Assembly (NCBI GenBank): GCA_018812625.1
Contig: JAHJDH010000009.1
Span: 1-53,011, forward strand
From: Microcaldota archaeon
Lineage (GTDB): Archaea > Micrarchaeota > Micrarchaeia > Anstonellales > Bilamarchaeaceae
DNA: 53,011 nucleotides
Reading direction: 5' to 3'
Below, piece by piece: positions 7,516 through 16,010 of this stretch (positions are counted from its first letter, which is position 1; every line of letters starts with the position of its first letter). The notes under the pieces were generated by a model. That model was not told the origin of the DNA and did no database searches. It saw only the letters and a list, made by a program, of their open reading frames with translations. A program made the position numbers and the translations under genes.

Positions 7516-8211
7516 CTAATTTTCCACAATTCTTGTTTCAATATCCCCATTTGTCATCTTGTTTAGCTTATCATAAACTTCTCCCTGCATTCCTGCAAAA
7601 ATTTCAATGACTACAATAAGGTCTCCCTCCTTTGTCCATTGCTCCTTCTTTATCCCATAATTCTTCAAATTTCCATAGCATTTGTGTGAAAATGCTGCTG
7701 GAACTTTTACTGCAATCTTTATCTTTTCGAATTTCATTGGCAAAATTGGCCTAAGTGTTTTTACGATATCATCAATTTGCTCTCTCGCATCCTTGAATGG
7801 CTCAACATGGATTCTTGCCTGTTCAATGGCATTTTCAAGTCTGATCTGAGTATGCGGTGCTTTAGTTCTTGGATCAATTGCCTCCCGAAGCAATATTGCA
7901 ATTATTTGTTTCCTCTTTTCAGCTATTTTTTTCCTTCTTTGTTCTGTTGTGAGCTGAACTTCTCCTTTTCTTAGCATGAACTCCAGAATCTGCATCATAT
8001 CCTGCGTTCCAAATACCTTTTCAACATCAGTTGCCTTTGCCCTTTCTCCTTTTTTGGCATCTGCATATATCTCATCTGCAACAAGAATATTTTTCAAATC
8101 TTTTTTGCTGCCATCCAAAAATGCATATGTTCCATCTGGATCGATATATATCTCGAAATGTTTTCCGTCTCTATCATAAGTCGCGAGTATTGCCTTATCA
8201 AGTGATGTCAT
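7516..8211 (-). CDS. sbds: Ribosome maturation protein SBDS (Sdo1)
   Basis: This 231-residue orthologue of the Shwachman-Bodian-Diamond protein removes the anti-association factor aIF6 from 50S subunits. The N-terminal FYSH domain includes MTSLDKAILATY, HFEIYIDPDG and FGTQDMMQILEFMLRKGEVQLTTEQR. The middle helical domain carries RKQIIAILLREAIDPRTKAPHTQIRLENA, and the C-terminal ferredoxin-like domain follows. The ATG at 8211 lies 27 nt from a TATTTAAAT box, so the mRNA is probably leaderless; an ATG three codons upstream fits the promoter less well. SBDS commonly sits just upstream of exosome genes in archaea, as here. Confidence 0.93.
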   Translation of the reverse strand: MTSLDKAILATYDRDGKHFEIYIDPDGTYAFLDGSKKDLKNILVADEIYADAKKGERAKATDVEKVFGTQDMMQILEFMLRKGEVQLTTEQRRKKIAEKRKQIIAILLREAIDPRTKAPHTQIRLENAIEQARIHVEPFKDAREQIDDIVKTLRPILPMKFEKIKIAVKVPAAFSHKCYGNLKNYGIKKEQWTKEGDLIVVIEIFAGMQGEVYDKLNKMTNGDIETRIVEN

Positions 8212-8233
8212 AACTACCATACAAATTCAAAAC

Positions 8234-8242
8234 ATTTAAATA
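8234..8242 (-). promoter_or_regulatory. TATA box of SBDS
   Basis: The minus-strand sequence TATTTAAAT is centred about 27 nt upstream of the ATG at 8211, the expected distance for a leaderless archaeal transcript. Confidence 0.6.
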
Positions 8243-8289
8243 ATGCCTTTTAGACAATCCAATCAAAACTTATCTTATTAGGTGATTAT

Positions 8290-9159
8290 TTGGGAGATGA
8301 AAATAAAGTAACACTAAGCAAAGATGTGCTATACGGCGCTCTAATTGCTGTTTTAGTATTAATTGTAGTAGTGTCAGTTTTTACTCAAGGTTTTGGTGTA
8401 GTCCAATGTGCGTCTGCAGTTTGTCCAGTTTGTAAAAACACAACTGTGCCAACAGAACCTGTTGTACCAACTGAGCCTACTGTACCAACAGAACCAACTG
8501 TGCCAGAAGGTTTACCTACGTTGACAGTTGATGCAGGAACAAATCCTGTTCTAGGAAATGCAAGTGCAGTAGTTGCAATTGTTGAGTTTTCTGATTTCCA
8601 GTGTCCATACTGCGGTAAACTATACAATGAAGGAGGCGCTGAAGTGAAAACCAACTATGTTGATACTGGAAAAGTAAGATACTATTTCAGAGACTTCCCA
8701 CTTGGATTCCATCCAAATGCATGGCCAACTTCCATCGCAGCAAGATGTGCAGCTGACCAGGGCAAATACTGGGAAATGCACGATAAGCTCTTTGATACAC
8801 AAAGTTCATGGAGTGGTCTTGGCGATGTTGGGGATACTGTGAAGGGATATGCAGTTGAGCTTGGTCTTGACAATGCAACTTTCAATGCATGCTATGATGC
8901 AGATGAGCACACAAGCGAAATCAACGATGATTTCAATGCTGGACAAGTATATGGTGTTCGTGGAACTCCAAGCAACTTTGTTGTGATTTCCAAGAACAAT
9001 GTAGACGAGGCTTCTTTGAAATCTGCAGTCGCTCTTCTTAATTCTCAATACGGAGACGGGATAGTTCTCTTTGAGAATGATAATGAGTATACTGTGATGA
9101 TTCCTGGAGCTTACCCATACGCAGCATTTGATACCGTACTCAGCGTAGTCAATTACTAA
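8290..9159 (+). CDS. Membrane-anchored DsbA-like thioredoxin-fold protein
   Basis: This 289-residue protein has a transmembrane anchor at about 14-31, a short cysteine pair CPVC (45-48), a linker of repeated VPTEP units (about 53-72), and a thioredoxin-fold domain with VEFSDFQCPYCGK (redox Cys105 and Cys108) and the cis-Pro loop GTPSNF. It is a DsbA/BDBD-type oxidoreductase that would act on disulfides outside the membrane. No ATG is available, so a TTG start at 8290 is used, behind an AGGTGAT site with short spacing. The extra CPVC could relay electrons to the active site, but this is inference. A substrate might be the Cys-rich lipoprotein at 300-1490. Confidence 0.85.
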   Translation: MGDENKVTLSKDVLYGALIAVLVLIVVVSVFTQGFGVVQCASAVCPVCKNTTVPTEPVVPTEPTVPTEPTVPEGLPTLTVDAGTNPVLGNASAVVAIVEFSDFQCPYCGKLYNEGGAEVKTNYVDTGKVRYYFRDFPLGFHPNAWPTSIAARCAADQGKYWEMHDKLFDTQSSWSGLGDVGDTVKGYAVELGLDNATFNACYDADEHTSEINDDFNAGQVYGVRGTPSNFVVISKNNVDEASLKSAVALLNSQYGDGIVLFENDNEYTVMIPGAYPYAAFDTVLSVVNY

Positions 9160-9180
9160 TTTTTTTTATTCTTTCTTTTT
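9160..9180. terminator. T-rich termination region between convergent genes
   Basis: A run of eight T, then ATTCTTTCTTTTT, follows the dsbA-like stop. Archaeal RNA polymerase terminates at such T tracts on the plus strand; the convergent transporter gene ends just beyond. Confidence 0.5.
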
Positions 9181-10021
9181 ACAAAACAAAAATCATAATC
9201 AGTCCAATTACTATCAAAATTATTGCAGAATATTTTTGCAGATCTAATTTTTCTTTCAGAAGAATGTACGAGCCGATTGTGTTGATTATCGGGCCCCCTG
9301 CACTAACTGTTGCTGTGAGAGCTGCACCTATCTCATTGATTGACATGCTATAGAAAACTGTTCCAATGAAAATCAGAATTCCAGGAATAATCGGGTATTT
9401 CATGTCGCTTAATTTTGGTGGGTATAAGTCTCTTCCGCGAAGGAAGTGGAACGCAACTACAAATCCTGCAACTCCAAGCTCTAGCAAAAGTGTTGCTGGG
9501 TAAACTCCAAGTTCACTTACAAAAGTTTTGATGAATGTGTAATAGTATGTTCTGCATAGAATTGCAATTGCAAGATATATCATCCATTTTTCCAGCTTTA
9601 TCTTTCCTGTTTTTCCAATGGCAATTATCACTGTTGATCCGACCATCAATACTGCTCCCATGATCTGGCCTATTGACAATTGTTCTCCAAGGAAAAATAT
9701 GCTGCTCGCAAGAACAAGAAGAACATATGTTTTTCCAACAGCAGCTGTGATACTAACCTTTCCATAGTCCAGTGCCTTGTACCATGCAATCACTCCAAGT
9801 GCGCCCATTGCCACCTGTGCTGCATACAAAGGCATCATCTCAATTGGAAAACTAATTGACTGGCCAAGAACAACTGCTCCAACAATTAAGAGAAAAACAA
9901 GAACAATATATGCATAGACAATTGCCTTGTGCCTTCCAATAATATCGATCGACTTCTTTGAACTAACCCCTACCAAACCGAATGATATTACTGAAACAAT
10001 TGAAGGTATGAAATCAAGCAT
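9179..10021 (-). CDS. EamA/DMT-family transporter
   Basis: This 280-residue protein has about ten hydrophobic helices in two EamA-type halves. The first half ends near FFLGEQLSIGQIMGAVLMVGSTVIIAI and the second near SYILLKEKLDLQKYSAIILIVIGLIMIF; this repeated end pattern (hhhGExhxxxxhxGhhhIhhGh) is the hallmark of the drug/metabolite transporter superfamily. The substrate cannot be predicted. The start overlaps the end of thpR by 8 nt, so the two genes are co-transcribed from the thpR promoter. It converges with the dsbA-like gene across a T-rich terminator. Confidence 0.85.
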   Translation of the reverse strand: MLDFIPSIVSVISFGLVGVSSKKSIDIIGRHKAIVYAYIVLVFLLIVGAVVLGQSISFPIEMMPLYAAQVAMGALGVIAWYKALDYGKVSITAAVGKTYVLLVLASSIFFLGEQLSIGQIMGAVLMVGSTVIIAIGKTGKIKLEKWMIYLAIAILCRTYYYTFIKTFVSELGVYPATLLLELGVAGFVVAFHFLRGRDLYPPKLSDMKYPIIPGILIFIGTVFYSMSINEIGAALTATVSAGGPIINTIGSYILLKEKLDLQKYSAIILIVIGLIMIFVL

Positions 10022-10541
10022 CTATATCATCTGCATGGAATTTTTCAACAACTGAATATTCCGGGCCTTGTGGCAACAGAGTACTTTTTATCAGCTCAAA
10101 GCTGTCAACTTCAAACTTTCCAAACTCTCCGCAATTTTTTTCAATAAAGTTTTTCAAATCAATTCTCTTCCTAACTCTGGCAATAGTAATGTGCGCTGAA
10201 AATCTTTCATCTCCTGGAAACCCTTCCAGAGCAGCATTGACTTTTGCTGCAAGGTTTTCAAGTTTTTCTTTGCTTTCAATCCCTGCCCAAATTACCTTGA
10301 CATGATTTTGGTTTGGAAAAGCCCCTACTCCCTTCATGGTGCAACTGATCTTTTCGAATTTTACTCTTCTGAGTTTTTCTACAATTTCATTTTCATCTGG
10401 AACTTCTCCTAAAAATCTCAGTGTGATGTGCATGTTTTTCGGATCTACTAACTTTATTCCATCTTGATTTAGTTCCTTTGACTTTTCTCCAAGTTTGTTT
10501 CGTAATTCTACTGGAATTGGAACTGCAACAAAAAGTCTCAT
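10014..10541 (-). CDS. thpR: RNA 2',3'-cyclic phosphodiesterase (2'-5' RNA ligase family)
   Basis: This 175-residue protein belongs to the 2H phosphoesterase superfamily. Both catalytic HxT motifs are present: HIT at 38-40 and HIT at 117-119. The N-terminus MRLFVAVPIP is typical of ThpR. Members hydrolyse 2',3'-cyclic phosphates on RNA ends or join tRNA halves. The same organism has RtcA at 23321, which makes the 2',3'-cyclic ends that this family opens, so the two may belong to one RNA end-processing set; that link is inferred. The gene starts in a 33-nt divergent gap with tldE and has a TATA-like CTTTTAATTTAAAAG about 27 nt upstream. Confidence 0.92.
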   Translation of the reverse strand: MRLFVAVPIPVELRNKLGEKSKELNQDGIKLVDPKNMHITLRFLGEVPDENEIVEKLRRVKFEKISCTMKGVGAFPNQNHVKVIWAGIESKEKLENLAAKVNAALEGFPGDERFSAHITIARVRKRIDLKNFIEKNCGEFGKFEVDSFELIKSTLLPQGPEYSVVEKFHADDIDA

Positions 10542-10542
10542 G

Positions 10543-10571
10543 GATTTTAAATCTCTCTTTTAAATTAAAAG
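10543..10571. promoter_or_regulatory. Interleaved divergent promoters of thpR and tldE
   Basis: Only 33 nt separate the two start codons. GATTTTAAATC (10543-10553) lies about 27 nt before the plus-strand ATG at 10575, and TTTTAAATTAAAAG (about 10559-10571) lies about 27 nt before the minus-strand ATG at 10541. Both transcripts would be leaderless, and each TATA box abuts the start codon of the other gene. Confidence 0.6.
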
Positions 10572-10574
10572 CAT

Positions 10575-11792
10575 ATGTCTGATTCAGAAATATTTTTTCA
10601 AAATTCAGAGTCCACAAGCCTAACTTTTACTGGCAATGAACTCAAAATAAAAGAAAACTCCGAGTTTTCTGGCTATGGGGTTCGGGTACTTGATGACAAG
10701 AGGGTTGGTTTTTCCTATTGCCAGGAGGAAAAAGAACTTGATTCAACAATTGAAAAAGCAAAAAAGATTTCAAAGTTTTCTCCAGAAAGTGATTTTTCCT
10801 TTGCACCAAAGGCAAGTTATGAAACTCTTGATATTTTTGACCCTTCTCTTGATCCAAGTGATTTTAGCAAGCTTAAGGATCTCCTTTACCTGGCAAAGGA
10901 ATCTGCAGAATCATTTGGCGGAAGGTCCAAAATAATTTTATCTGCATCTAAATCTCATCAAAAACTTTACAACAGCTCTGGTTTTTCTGGAGAATATGGG
11001 GATACTGGATTTGCCATGTATGTTGAGTGCATGCATGGAGATGGACTTGGGGTGTCCTATCTCAGTTCAAATAAACTTCCAAAAGATGTTTCAGAAGTTG
11101 GCCTTAAGGCAGCTGGCCTTGCAAAAGATATGCAAGGAGCACAAAAGCCTTCTGCTGGAAAATATCCCGTAGTAGTTCAGATAGAAGCTCTTGATAGTTT
11201 ACTTGATGTACTTCTTCCATCATTTTCTGGAGATTGGAAAAGGCGCAACATAACAAATTTACCGAACAAGAAGTTTTCAGAAAGCTTTACTCTTTGTGAG
11301 GATGGGCGAGCAAAAGGAACTTCTGCAAGGCCATTTGATGATGAGGGCATAGTATCCAAAAAACATTATCTTGTTAATCAGGGAAAAGTTGAAACTTATC
11401 TTTATGACAGGGAGATTGCAGCACTTGCAAAGACTGATCAATGCGGTTTCTGCTCTCGCAGTTCCTATGATGATAATCCATCTATAGGCTCATCAAATCT
11501 GGTAATCTCCCCAGGGGACTGGAATGATCTTGGGGAAATTGATAAATATATTGAACTTCACTCTGCCCATGGTTCTCACACTGCAAATATCACAACTGGG
11601 GATATTGGGCTTGAAGTCAGTTCAGCGTTTCTCGTTGAAGGCGAAAAACGCACTCCTCTCAAGGGATTTATGATAACTGGAAATGTGTTTGATATGTTTG
11701 CAAACATCGAGGGGGTAGAAAGCAAACAAAGAACTCTGGGGTCCCTCATTGCTCCTAGGATTGCCTTTTCGGATTTGAGAATTGTTTCTTGA
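10575..11792 (+). CDS. pmbA: TldE/PmbA-family protein
   Basis: This 405-residue protein matches the TldD/PmbA superfamily along its length: the N-terminal GYGVRVLDDKRVGFSYC region, the central VVVQIEALDSLLDVLLPSFSGDW, then SFTLCEDGRAKGTSARPFDDEG, and the C-terminal TGDIGLEVSSAFLVEGEK and LKGFMITGNVFDMFANI. TldD and TldE form a heterodimeric protease that degrades unfolded peptides or trims modified ones. The HExxxH zinc motif of TldD is absent, so this is the TldE-type partner. A TldD gene is not in the window and would be expected elsewhere in the genome. Translation is probably leaderless. It is slightly shorter than bacterial PmbA (about 450). Confidence 0.88.
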   Translation: MSDSEIFFQNSESTSLTFTGNELKIKENSEFSGYGVRVLDDKRVGFSYCQEEKELDSTIEKAKKISKFSPESDFSFAPKASYETLDIFDPSLDPSDFSKLKDLLYLAKESAESFGGRSKIILSASKSHQKLYNSSGFSGEYGDTGFAMYVECMHGDGLGVSYLSSNKLPKDVSEVGLKAAGLAKDMQGAQKPSAGKYPVVVQIEALDSLLDVLLPSFSGDWKRRNITNLPNKKFSESFTLCEDGRAKGTSARPFDDEGIVSKKHYLVNQGKVETYLYDREIAALAKTDQCGFCSRSSYDDNPSIGSSNLVISPGDWNDLGEIDKYIELHSAHGSHTANITTGDIGLEVSSAFLVEGEKRTPLKGFMITGNVFDMFANIEGVESKQRTLGSLIAPRIAFSDLRIVS

Positions 11793-11802
11793 GGTAATTT
11801 AT

Positions 11803-12231
11803 ATGGAGACCCTTGTTGTGAAAATAGCAAGAAGCAAGAAAGATCTTCAGGAAGTTATGCGTATTCGGATTACTGTTTTTGTAAATGAACAAAAAGTTCC
11901 AAAACATCTTGAAATGGATGGCCTTGATGGTGCTGCAAAACATGTTATTGCAATTTATGGCAATACACCTGTTGGTTGTGCAAGAATAAGATTCACAAGA
12001 AAAAAAGCAAAGCTTGAACGTCTTGCAATTCTTAAAAAATTTCGAGGCAAGGGATTTGGAAAATTAATCATGTTCTACATGGTTGATTATTGCAAGAGGC
12101 AAAAATCTTCCGAGATAATCATCCATGCCCAATATTATCTAAAAGAATTTTATGAGAACCTAGATTTCAAGATACGGGGCCAAGCTTTCATGGAAGCTGG
12201 AATAAAACACATAGAGATGTATAAAATATAG
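11803..12231 (+). CDS. GNAT-family N-acetyltransferase
   Basis: This 142-residue protein has the GNAT fold. The N-terminus is followed by RIRITVFVNEQKVPKHLEMDG, GCARIRF, and the acetyl-CoA site LERLAILKKFRGKGFGKLIM (the RxxGxG/A pattern as RGKGFG), then AQYYLKEFYENLDFKIRG. The pattern resembles the ElaA branch (YxxVRxxVFxxEQ). The substrate is unknown. The ATG at 11803 is chosen because a GAGGTAA ribosome site precedes it; a TTG seven codons upstream lies inside tldE. It follows tldE closely and is likely in the same transcript. Confidence 0.85.
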   Translation: METLVVKIARSKKDLQEVMRIRITVFVNEQKVPKHLEMDGLDGAAKHVIAIYGNTPVGCARIRFTRKKAKLERLAILKKFRGKGFGKLIMFYMVDYCKRQKSSEIIIHAQYYLKEFYENLDFKIRGQAFMEAGIKHIEMYKI

Positions 12232-12243
12232 TTTTTCGATTTG

Positions 12244-12252
12244 TATTTAATA
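12244..12252 (+). promoter_or_regulatory. TATA box of the ABC exporter operon
   Basis: TATTTAATA is centred about 30 nt upstream of the ATG at 12278, with no clear ribosome site between, consistent with a leaderless or very short leader. Confidence 0.5.
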
Positions 12253-12277
12253 TTTCTTTTTTCTATTCTGTCTTGTT

Positions 12278-13201
12278 ATGGAATCTATTGTATCAGTAAA
12301 AAATCTTTCTCGTTCATTTTCTTCGGGCGGCAAGTTGCTTATGGCACTTGATTCAGTAGATCTCAGTATAAGCAAGGGCGAAATCTTTGGCCTTCTTGGT
12401 CCAAATGGCGCTGGAAAAACAACATTGATTTCAGTTCTCTGCGGATTTTTGATTCCAGATCAGGGCAGTGCAACCATCTTTGGTCTAGACTGCAGGAATG
12501 ACAGCAAAAAAATTGCAAAGAAGATGAATCTTGCTTCTGGCTTTAGCGGAATATCTGACTTTTTTAGTGCAGAAGAGCTTTTGAGATTCTTTTGCTATCT
12601 TTACGGACTTGATAATATTGAAAATAGAATTGAGAATGCACTAACTATTACTGGGCTTCTAGAACACCGAAAAAGAAGGCCTGCAGATTTTTCTTCTGGT
12701 CTTGGGAGGAGGTTCCTTATTGCAAAAGCAATTCTCAATGATCCAGAGGTTCTTCTTCTTGATGAGCCTACTGTCGGGCTGGATGTTGAATCTGCTGTTT
12801 CTCTTCGAAAGCACATAAAAACCATGAAAAAAAGCGGAACGACAATTCTCCTTACAACCCATAACATGCCAGAGGCTCAATCTCTCTGCGATAGAATCGC
12901 ATTAATAAAAAATGGAAAAATCATTGCATGCGGGACTTTTGAACAACTTAGGCAGCAATATTTCCCAAACACAGTTCTTCAGGTCCGTTGCAAATATCCT
13001 AAAAAGGTTCAGAAAGTGCTCTCTAAAGTTAAATCTGTTATAAAGATCAAATCAGATGCTAGCTCGATCAAGGTCTATCTAGATTCTGAAAAAGATTTAG
13101 ATGGAATTTTCAAGCTGGTTGCTTCTTCTGGGGCTGAAATTAGCAATATGGATCTATTGGAAGTTGAACTTGAAGAGCTATACTCAAAAATAATGGATTG
13201 A
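12278..13201 (+). CDS. ABC transporter ATP-binding protein
   Basis: This 307-residue ATPase powers an ABC-2-type exporter. Visible motifs are Walker A GPNGAGKTT (41-49), signature SSGLGRR at about 139-145 (a variant of LSGGQ), Walker B VLLLDEPT around 158-165 with the D-loop GLDV, and the switch His in TTHNMPEA. The C-terminal 100 residues form the regulatory tail common in DrrA/CcmA-type exporters. The signature motif has Leu-Gly in place of Gly-Gln, a change seen among exporters. The stop overlaps the start of the permease (TGATG). The exported substrate is not predictable. Confidence 0.93.
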   Translation: MESIVSVKNLSRSFSSGGKLLMALDSVDLSISKGEIFGLLGPNGAGKTTLISVLCGFLIPDQGSATIFGLDCRNDSKKIAKKMNLASGFSGISDFFSAEELLRFFCYLYGLDNIENRIENALTITGLLEHRKRRPADFSSGLGRRFLIAKAILNDPEVLLLDEPTVGLDVESAVSLRKHIKTMKKSGTTILLTTHNMPEAQSLCDRIALIKNGKIIACGTFEQLRQQYFPNTVLQVRCKYPKKVQKVLSKVKSVIKIKSDASSIKVYLDSEKDLDGIFKLVASSGAEISNMDLLEVELEELYSKIMD

Positions 13202-13971
13202 TGATTATGTTTTCTAGGATCAAAGGAGTTGTGTATCGAAATATTCTATGGGCTTTTCGAAGTCCGTTTAGATTATTTGATGTCATCTTCTGGCCATTCA
13301 TCCTGTTTTTCATGCTCACTTTATTCTTGTCTTCAGTTGGTGGAAATGAGGAATTCTTTGGCGTGATTGTTCTATCTGTAATTGCATGGAGAGCGATATA
13401 CTTCGTATCTTTTGAAACAACTGCGATTTTTATTGAGGATCATTGGGATCGATCTCTTCCAAATATGCTTGTCAGCCCGATTCGGGTGCATGAGCTTGCA
13501 ATAGGAGGTGCAATTACCGGAGTTCTCAAAACTATTGTAGTTATTTTCCTTGTCCTGACTGTTGGTTCACTTTTTTACAATGTGGCTCTAGATGATCCAC
13601 TTACTTTTCTTATCGGAGTTCTTTTCTTGTCAATCGTAGGATTTTCTGTTGGCCTTGTTCATTTTGGTCTTGCATGCGTATTTGATAAGAGGAATGTATT
13701 CACATTGAGTTTTCTGGTTCCAGAACTTGTAGGTTTAATCTCTGGTCCTTACTTTAATATCGAGGACATGTTTCCAGAATGGCTCGTTGCAATCCTTAAT
13801 TTGTTTCCAACTACTCATGCGTTTAATGTAATAAAATCCATTTTTGGGATGGCCAAAGCAGATTATCAAATGCTCTTTATCACTACTTTCTTCTGGCTTG
13901 CAATAGCTCTTTTAGTAAATAGATATTTGTATGATCTTGGAAGGAAAAAAGGAACTTTGACAAAAGTATGA
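13201..13971 (+). CDS. ABC-2-type transport permease
   Basis: This 256-residue membrane protein has six predicted helices and the ABC-2 family layout. An amphipathic start (RIKGVVYRNILWAFRSPFRL) precedes the first helix, and helices 5-6 flank GPYFNIEDMFPEWLVAILNLFPTTHAFNVIKSI, a region that resembles the conserved loop of ABC-2 permeases. It partners the ATPase just upstream; the ATG at 13201 overlaps the ATPase stop by one base. A second ATG two codons on is an alternative start. One half-size ATPase and one permease would form a homodimeric exporter, perhaps for lipids, peptides or drugs. Confidence 0.88.
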   Translation: MIMFSRIKGVVYRNILWAFRSPFRLFDVIFWPFILFFMLTLFLSSVGGNEEFFGVIVLSVIAWRAIYFVSFETTAIFIEDHWDRSLPNMLVSPIRVHELAIGGAITGVLKTIVVIFLVLTVGSLFYNVALDDPLTFLIGVLFLSIVGFSVGLVHFGLACVFDKRNVFTLSFLVPELVGLISGPYFNIEDMFPEWLVAILNLFPTTHAFNVIKSIFGMAKADYQMLFITTFFWLAIALLVNRYLYDLGRKKGTLTKV

Positions 13972-13972
13972 T

Positions 13973-13982
13973 CTTTTTTATT
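13973..13982 (+). terminator. T-rich terminator after the ABC exporter operon
   Basis: A short T tract (ATCTTTTTTA) follows the permease stop and precedes the lonB promoter, consistent with archaeal intrinsic termination. Confidence 0.35.
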
Positions 13983-14014
13983 ATGACGTTGCTTGCTGAT
14001 GGCCGAAGCAAAGT

Positions 14015-14024
14015 AATTTATATC
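14015..14024 (+). promoter_or_regulatory. TATA box of lonB
   Basis: ATTTATATCC is centred about 27 nt upstream of the ATG at 14046 and no ribosome site is seen, so the mRNA is probably leaderless. Another ATG at 14042 is out of frame. Confidence 0.6.
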
Positions 14025-14045
14025 CCCTGCCTTCTGGTATAATGG

Positions 14046-16010
14046 ATGAAGAAAATAAAGACTACGGCAGAAGTTAAAGTTCCAAAAAAACTCATAGATC
14101 AGATTATTGGTCAAGAAAAAGCTGTTGCAATCGTAAAAAAGGCTGCCAAACAACGAAGAAATGTTCTGCTTATAGGTACTCCTGGTACTGGAAAAAGTAT
14201 GATGGCTCAGGCCATGGCAGAGTTGATGACCGCCGAAGATCTTGAAGATGTTCTTATTTATCCAAATAAAGTAAATGAAAACCAGCCTCTTGTTCGGACT
14301 GTTAGGACATATCCAACATATGAACATCTGTCCAAAAATAAGGGCTTGATGAGGTTTTATTCCCCGCAGGAACTTGCGTTTCTAAAAAAATATGGTGACA
14401 AGTCTGCAAAAAAACTTCGTGCAGGACTCGGACGAAGGATTGCAAATTTCAAGAAACAAAAATCAGATGAGCGCAGAATAAATCCAATGATCATAATAGC
14501 AATAATCGGCGCCGCCCTTCTTGCAATAGCATTTTTTGCAGAGATTGAAGACACTATAAAATGGTTCATAATTGCAGTTGTTCTTGGTCTTGGACTTTTG
14601 TATATCTTATCAAATGCAACTGCCGGACTTGGCAAAAGGCTCATGCCCACTGAATCAAAACAACCAAAATTACTCATTGACAATACTGAAAAACCAACAG
14701 CACCATTCATTGATGCGACTGGCTCAAGAGCAGGGTCTCTTCTTGGTGACATTAAACACGATCCACTTCAAAGCGGTGGTCTTGGAACTCCTGCACATGT
14801 TCGTGTTGAGGCTGGAGCAATACACCAGGCAAGCAAGGGTGTTTTGTTTATTGATGAAATTGCTTCTCTTAAACTAAATTGGCAGCAGGAAATTTTAACT
14901 GCAATGCAGGAAAAAAAATACTCCATTACAGGACAAAGTGAAATGAGCTCTGGCGCACTTGTGAAAACACAACCCGTTCCAACTGATTTTGTTCTTGTTG
15001 CTGCTGGAAACCTTCCAGATATGCAGAATATCCATCCGGCACTTCGATCTAGAATCCGTGGTGGTGGTTATGAAATATTTGTCGAGGATTCAATGGAAGA
15101 TAGTTCTGAGAATGAAGAAAAACTTGTTCAGTTTGTTGCGCAGGAAATTCTTCGTGATGGGAAAATTCCACATTTTGATCATGATGCAGTAGAGGAAATA
15201 ATAGAAGAAGCAAGGAGAATGTCAGGACGTAGAAAAAGATTCACATTAAACCTGAGAGAACTTGGTGGCCTTGTTCGAGCAGCAGGGGATGTTGCAAGAG
15301 ACCATAGTGCTGATCTTGTTACCAAAAAAGAAGTAAATGAAGCAAAGAAAATCTTCCGGTCAATCGAATCACAGCTCGGATCAAAAATGATCGAGAGGAA
15401 AAAAGAATATCAGACTATTTCCGTTAAAGGTGCTGAAGTTGGCCGAGTTAATGGTCTTGCAGTTTTGGGCAATTCAATGGCAGGGCTTGTTCTTCCAATT
15501 GTAGCAGAGGCAACTCCTGCATCATCTAAAAGCGAAGGAAAAGTAATTGCAACTGGGAAACTTGGCGTAATTGCCAAGGAAGCCGTTGACAATGTTTCTG
15601 CAATTTTCAAAAAATACATCGGAAATTCAATTGTTGGAAAAGATCTTCACATCCAATTTTTGCAAACCTATGAAGGTGTTGAGGGAGATAGCGCATCCAT
15701 TTCAATAGCAGTTGCAGTAATCTCTTCACTATCAAATATTCCAGTTCTTCAAAACGTTGCCATGACAGGTTCCCTTGATGTTAGGGGAAGAGTTCTTCCT
15801 GTTGGTGGAATTAATGGTAAGATAGAAGCTGCAATCGAATCAGGAATAACAAAAGTTTTAATCCCCAAAGCCAATTCTCAGGATGTTATTCTAAAGAAAA
15901 TGACCATAGAAATTATCGAAGTTGAGAATATTGCACAAGTGCTTGAGCAAGCGCTTAAGGATTGTGCTGAAAAGAAAAAGCTTCTGAGGAAAATGAGGTC
16001 TAAGACCTGA
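14046..16010 (+). CDS. lonB: Archaeal membrane-anchored Lon protease LonB
   Basis: LonB is the ATP-dependent membrane protease of archaea that removes misfolded and regulatory proteins. This 654-residue protein has Walker A GTPGTGKS (44-51), then two transmembrane helices inserted in the AAA+ domain (about 147-165 and 172-189), a feature unique to LonB, then Walker B VLFIDEIA, an arginine finger region [10 protein letters not shown], and the C-terminal S16 protease domain. The catalytic dyad is Ser549 in EGDSAS and Lys592 in [10 protein letters not shown], 43 residues apart as in E. coli Lon. It converges with the DUF373 gene, overlapping it by 11 nt. Length is normal. Confidence 0.97.
   Translation: MKKIKTTAEVKVPKKLIDQIIGQEKAVAIVKKAAKQRRNVLLIGTPGTGKSMMAQAMAELMTAEDLEDVLIYPNKVNENQPLVRTVRTYPTYEHLSKNKGLMRFYSPQELAFLKKYGDKSAKKLRAGLGRRIANFKKQKSDERRINPMIIIAIIGAALLAIAFFAEIEDTIKWFIIAVVLGLGLLYILSNATAGLGKRLMPTESKQPKLLIDNTEKPTAPFIDATGSRAGSLLGDIKHDPLQSGGLGTPAHVRVEAGAIHQASKGVLFIDEIASLKLNWQQEILTAMQEKKYSITGQSEMSSGALVKTQPVPTDFVLVAAGNLPDMQNIHPALRSRIRGGGYEIFVEDSMEDSSENEEKLVQFVAQEILRDGKIPHFDHDAVEEIIEEARRMSGRRKRFTLNLRELGGLVRAAGDVARDHSADLVTKKEVNEAKKIFRSIESQLGSKMIERKKEYQTISVKGAEVGRVNGLAVLGNSMAGLVLPIVAEATPASSKSEGKVIATGKLGVIAKEAVDNVSAIFKKYIGNSIVGKDLHIQFLQTYEGVEGDSASISIAVAVISSLSNIPVLQNVAMTGSLDVRGRVLPVGGINGKIEAAIESGITKVLIPKANSQDVILKKMTIEIIEVENIAQVLEQALKDCAEKKKLLRKMRSKT

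Noticed and set aside
8211-8220. SBDS start three codons upstream
   Set aside because: The TATA box lies 27 nt from the ATG at 8211, and family proteins start with MxSLDKA at this point.
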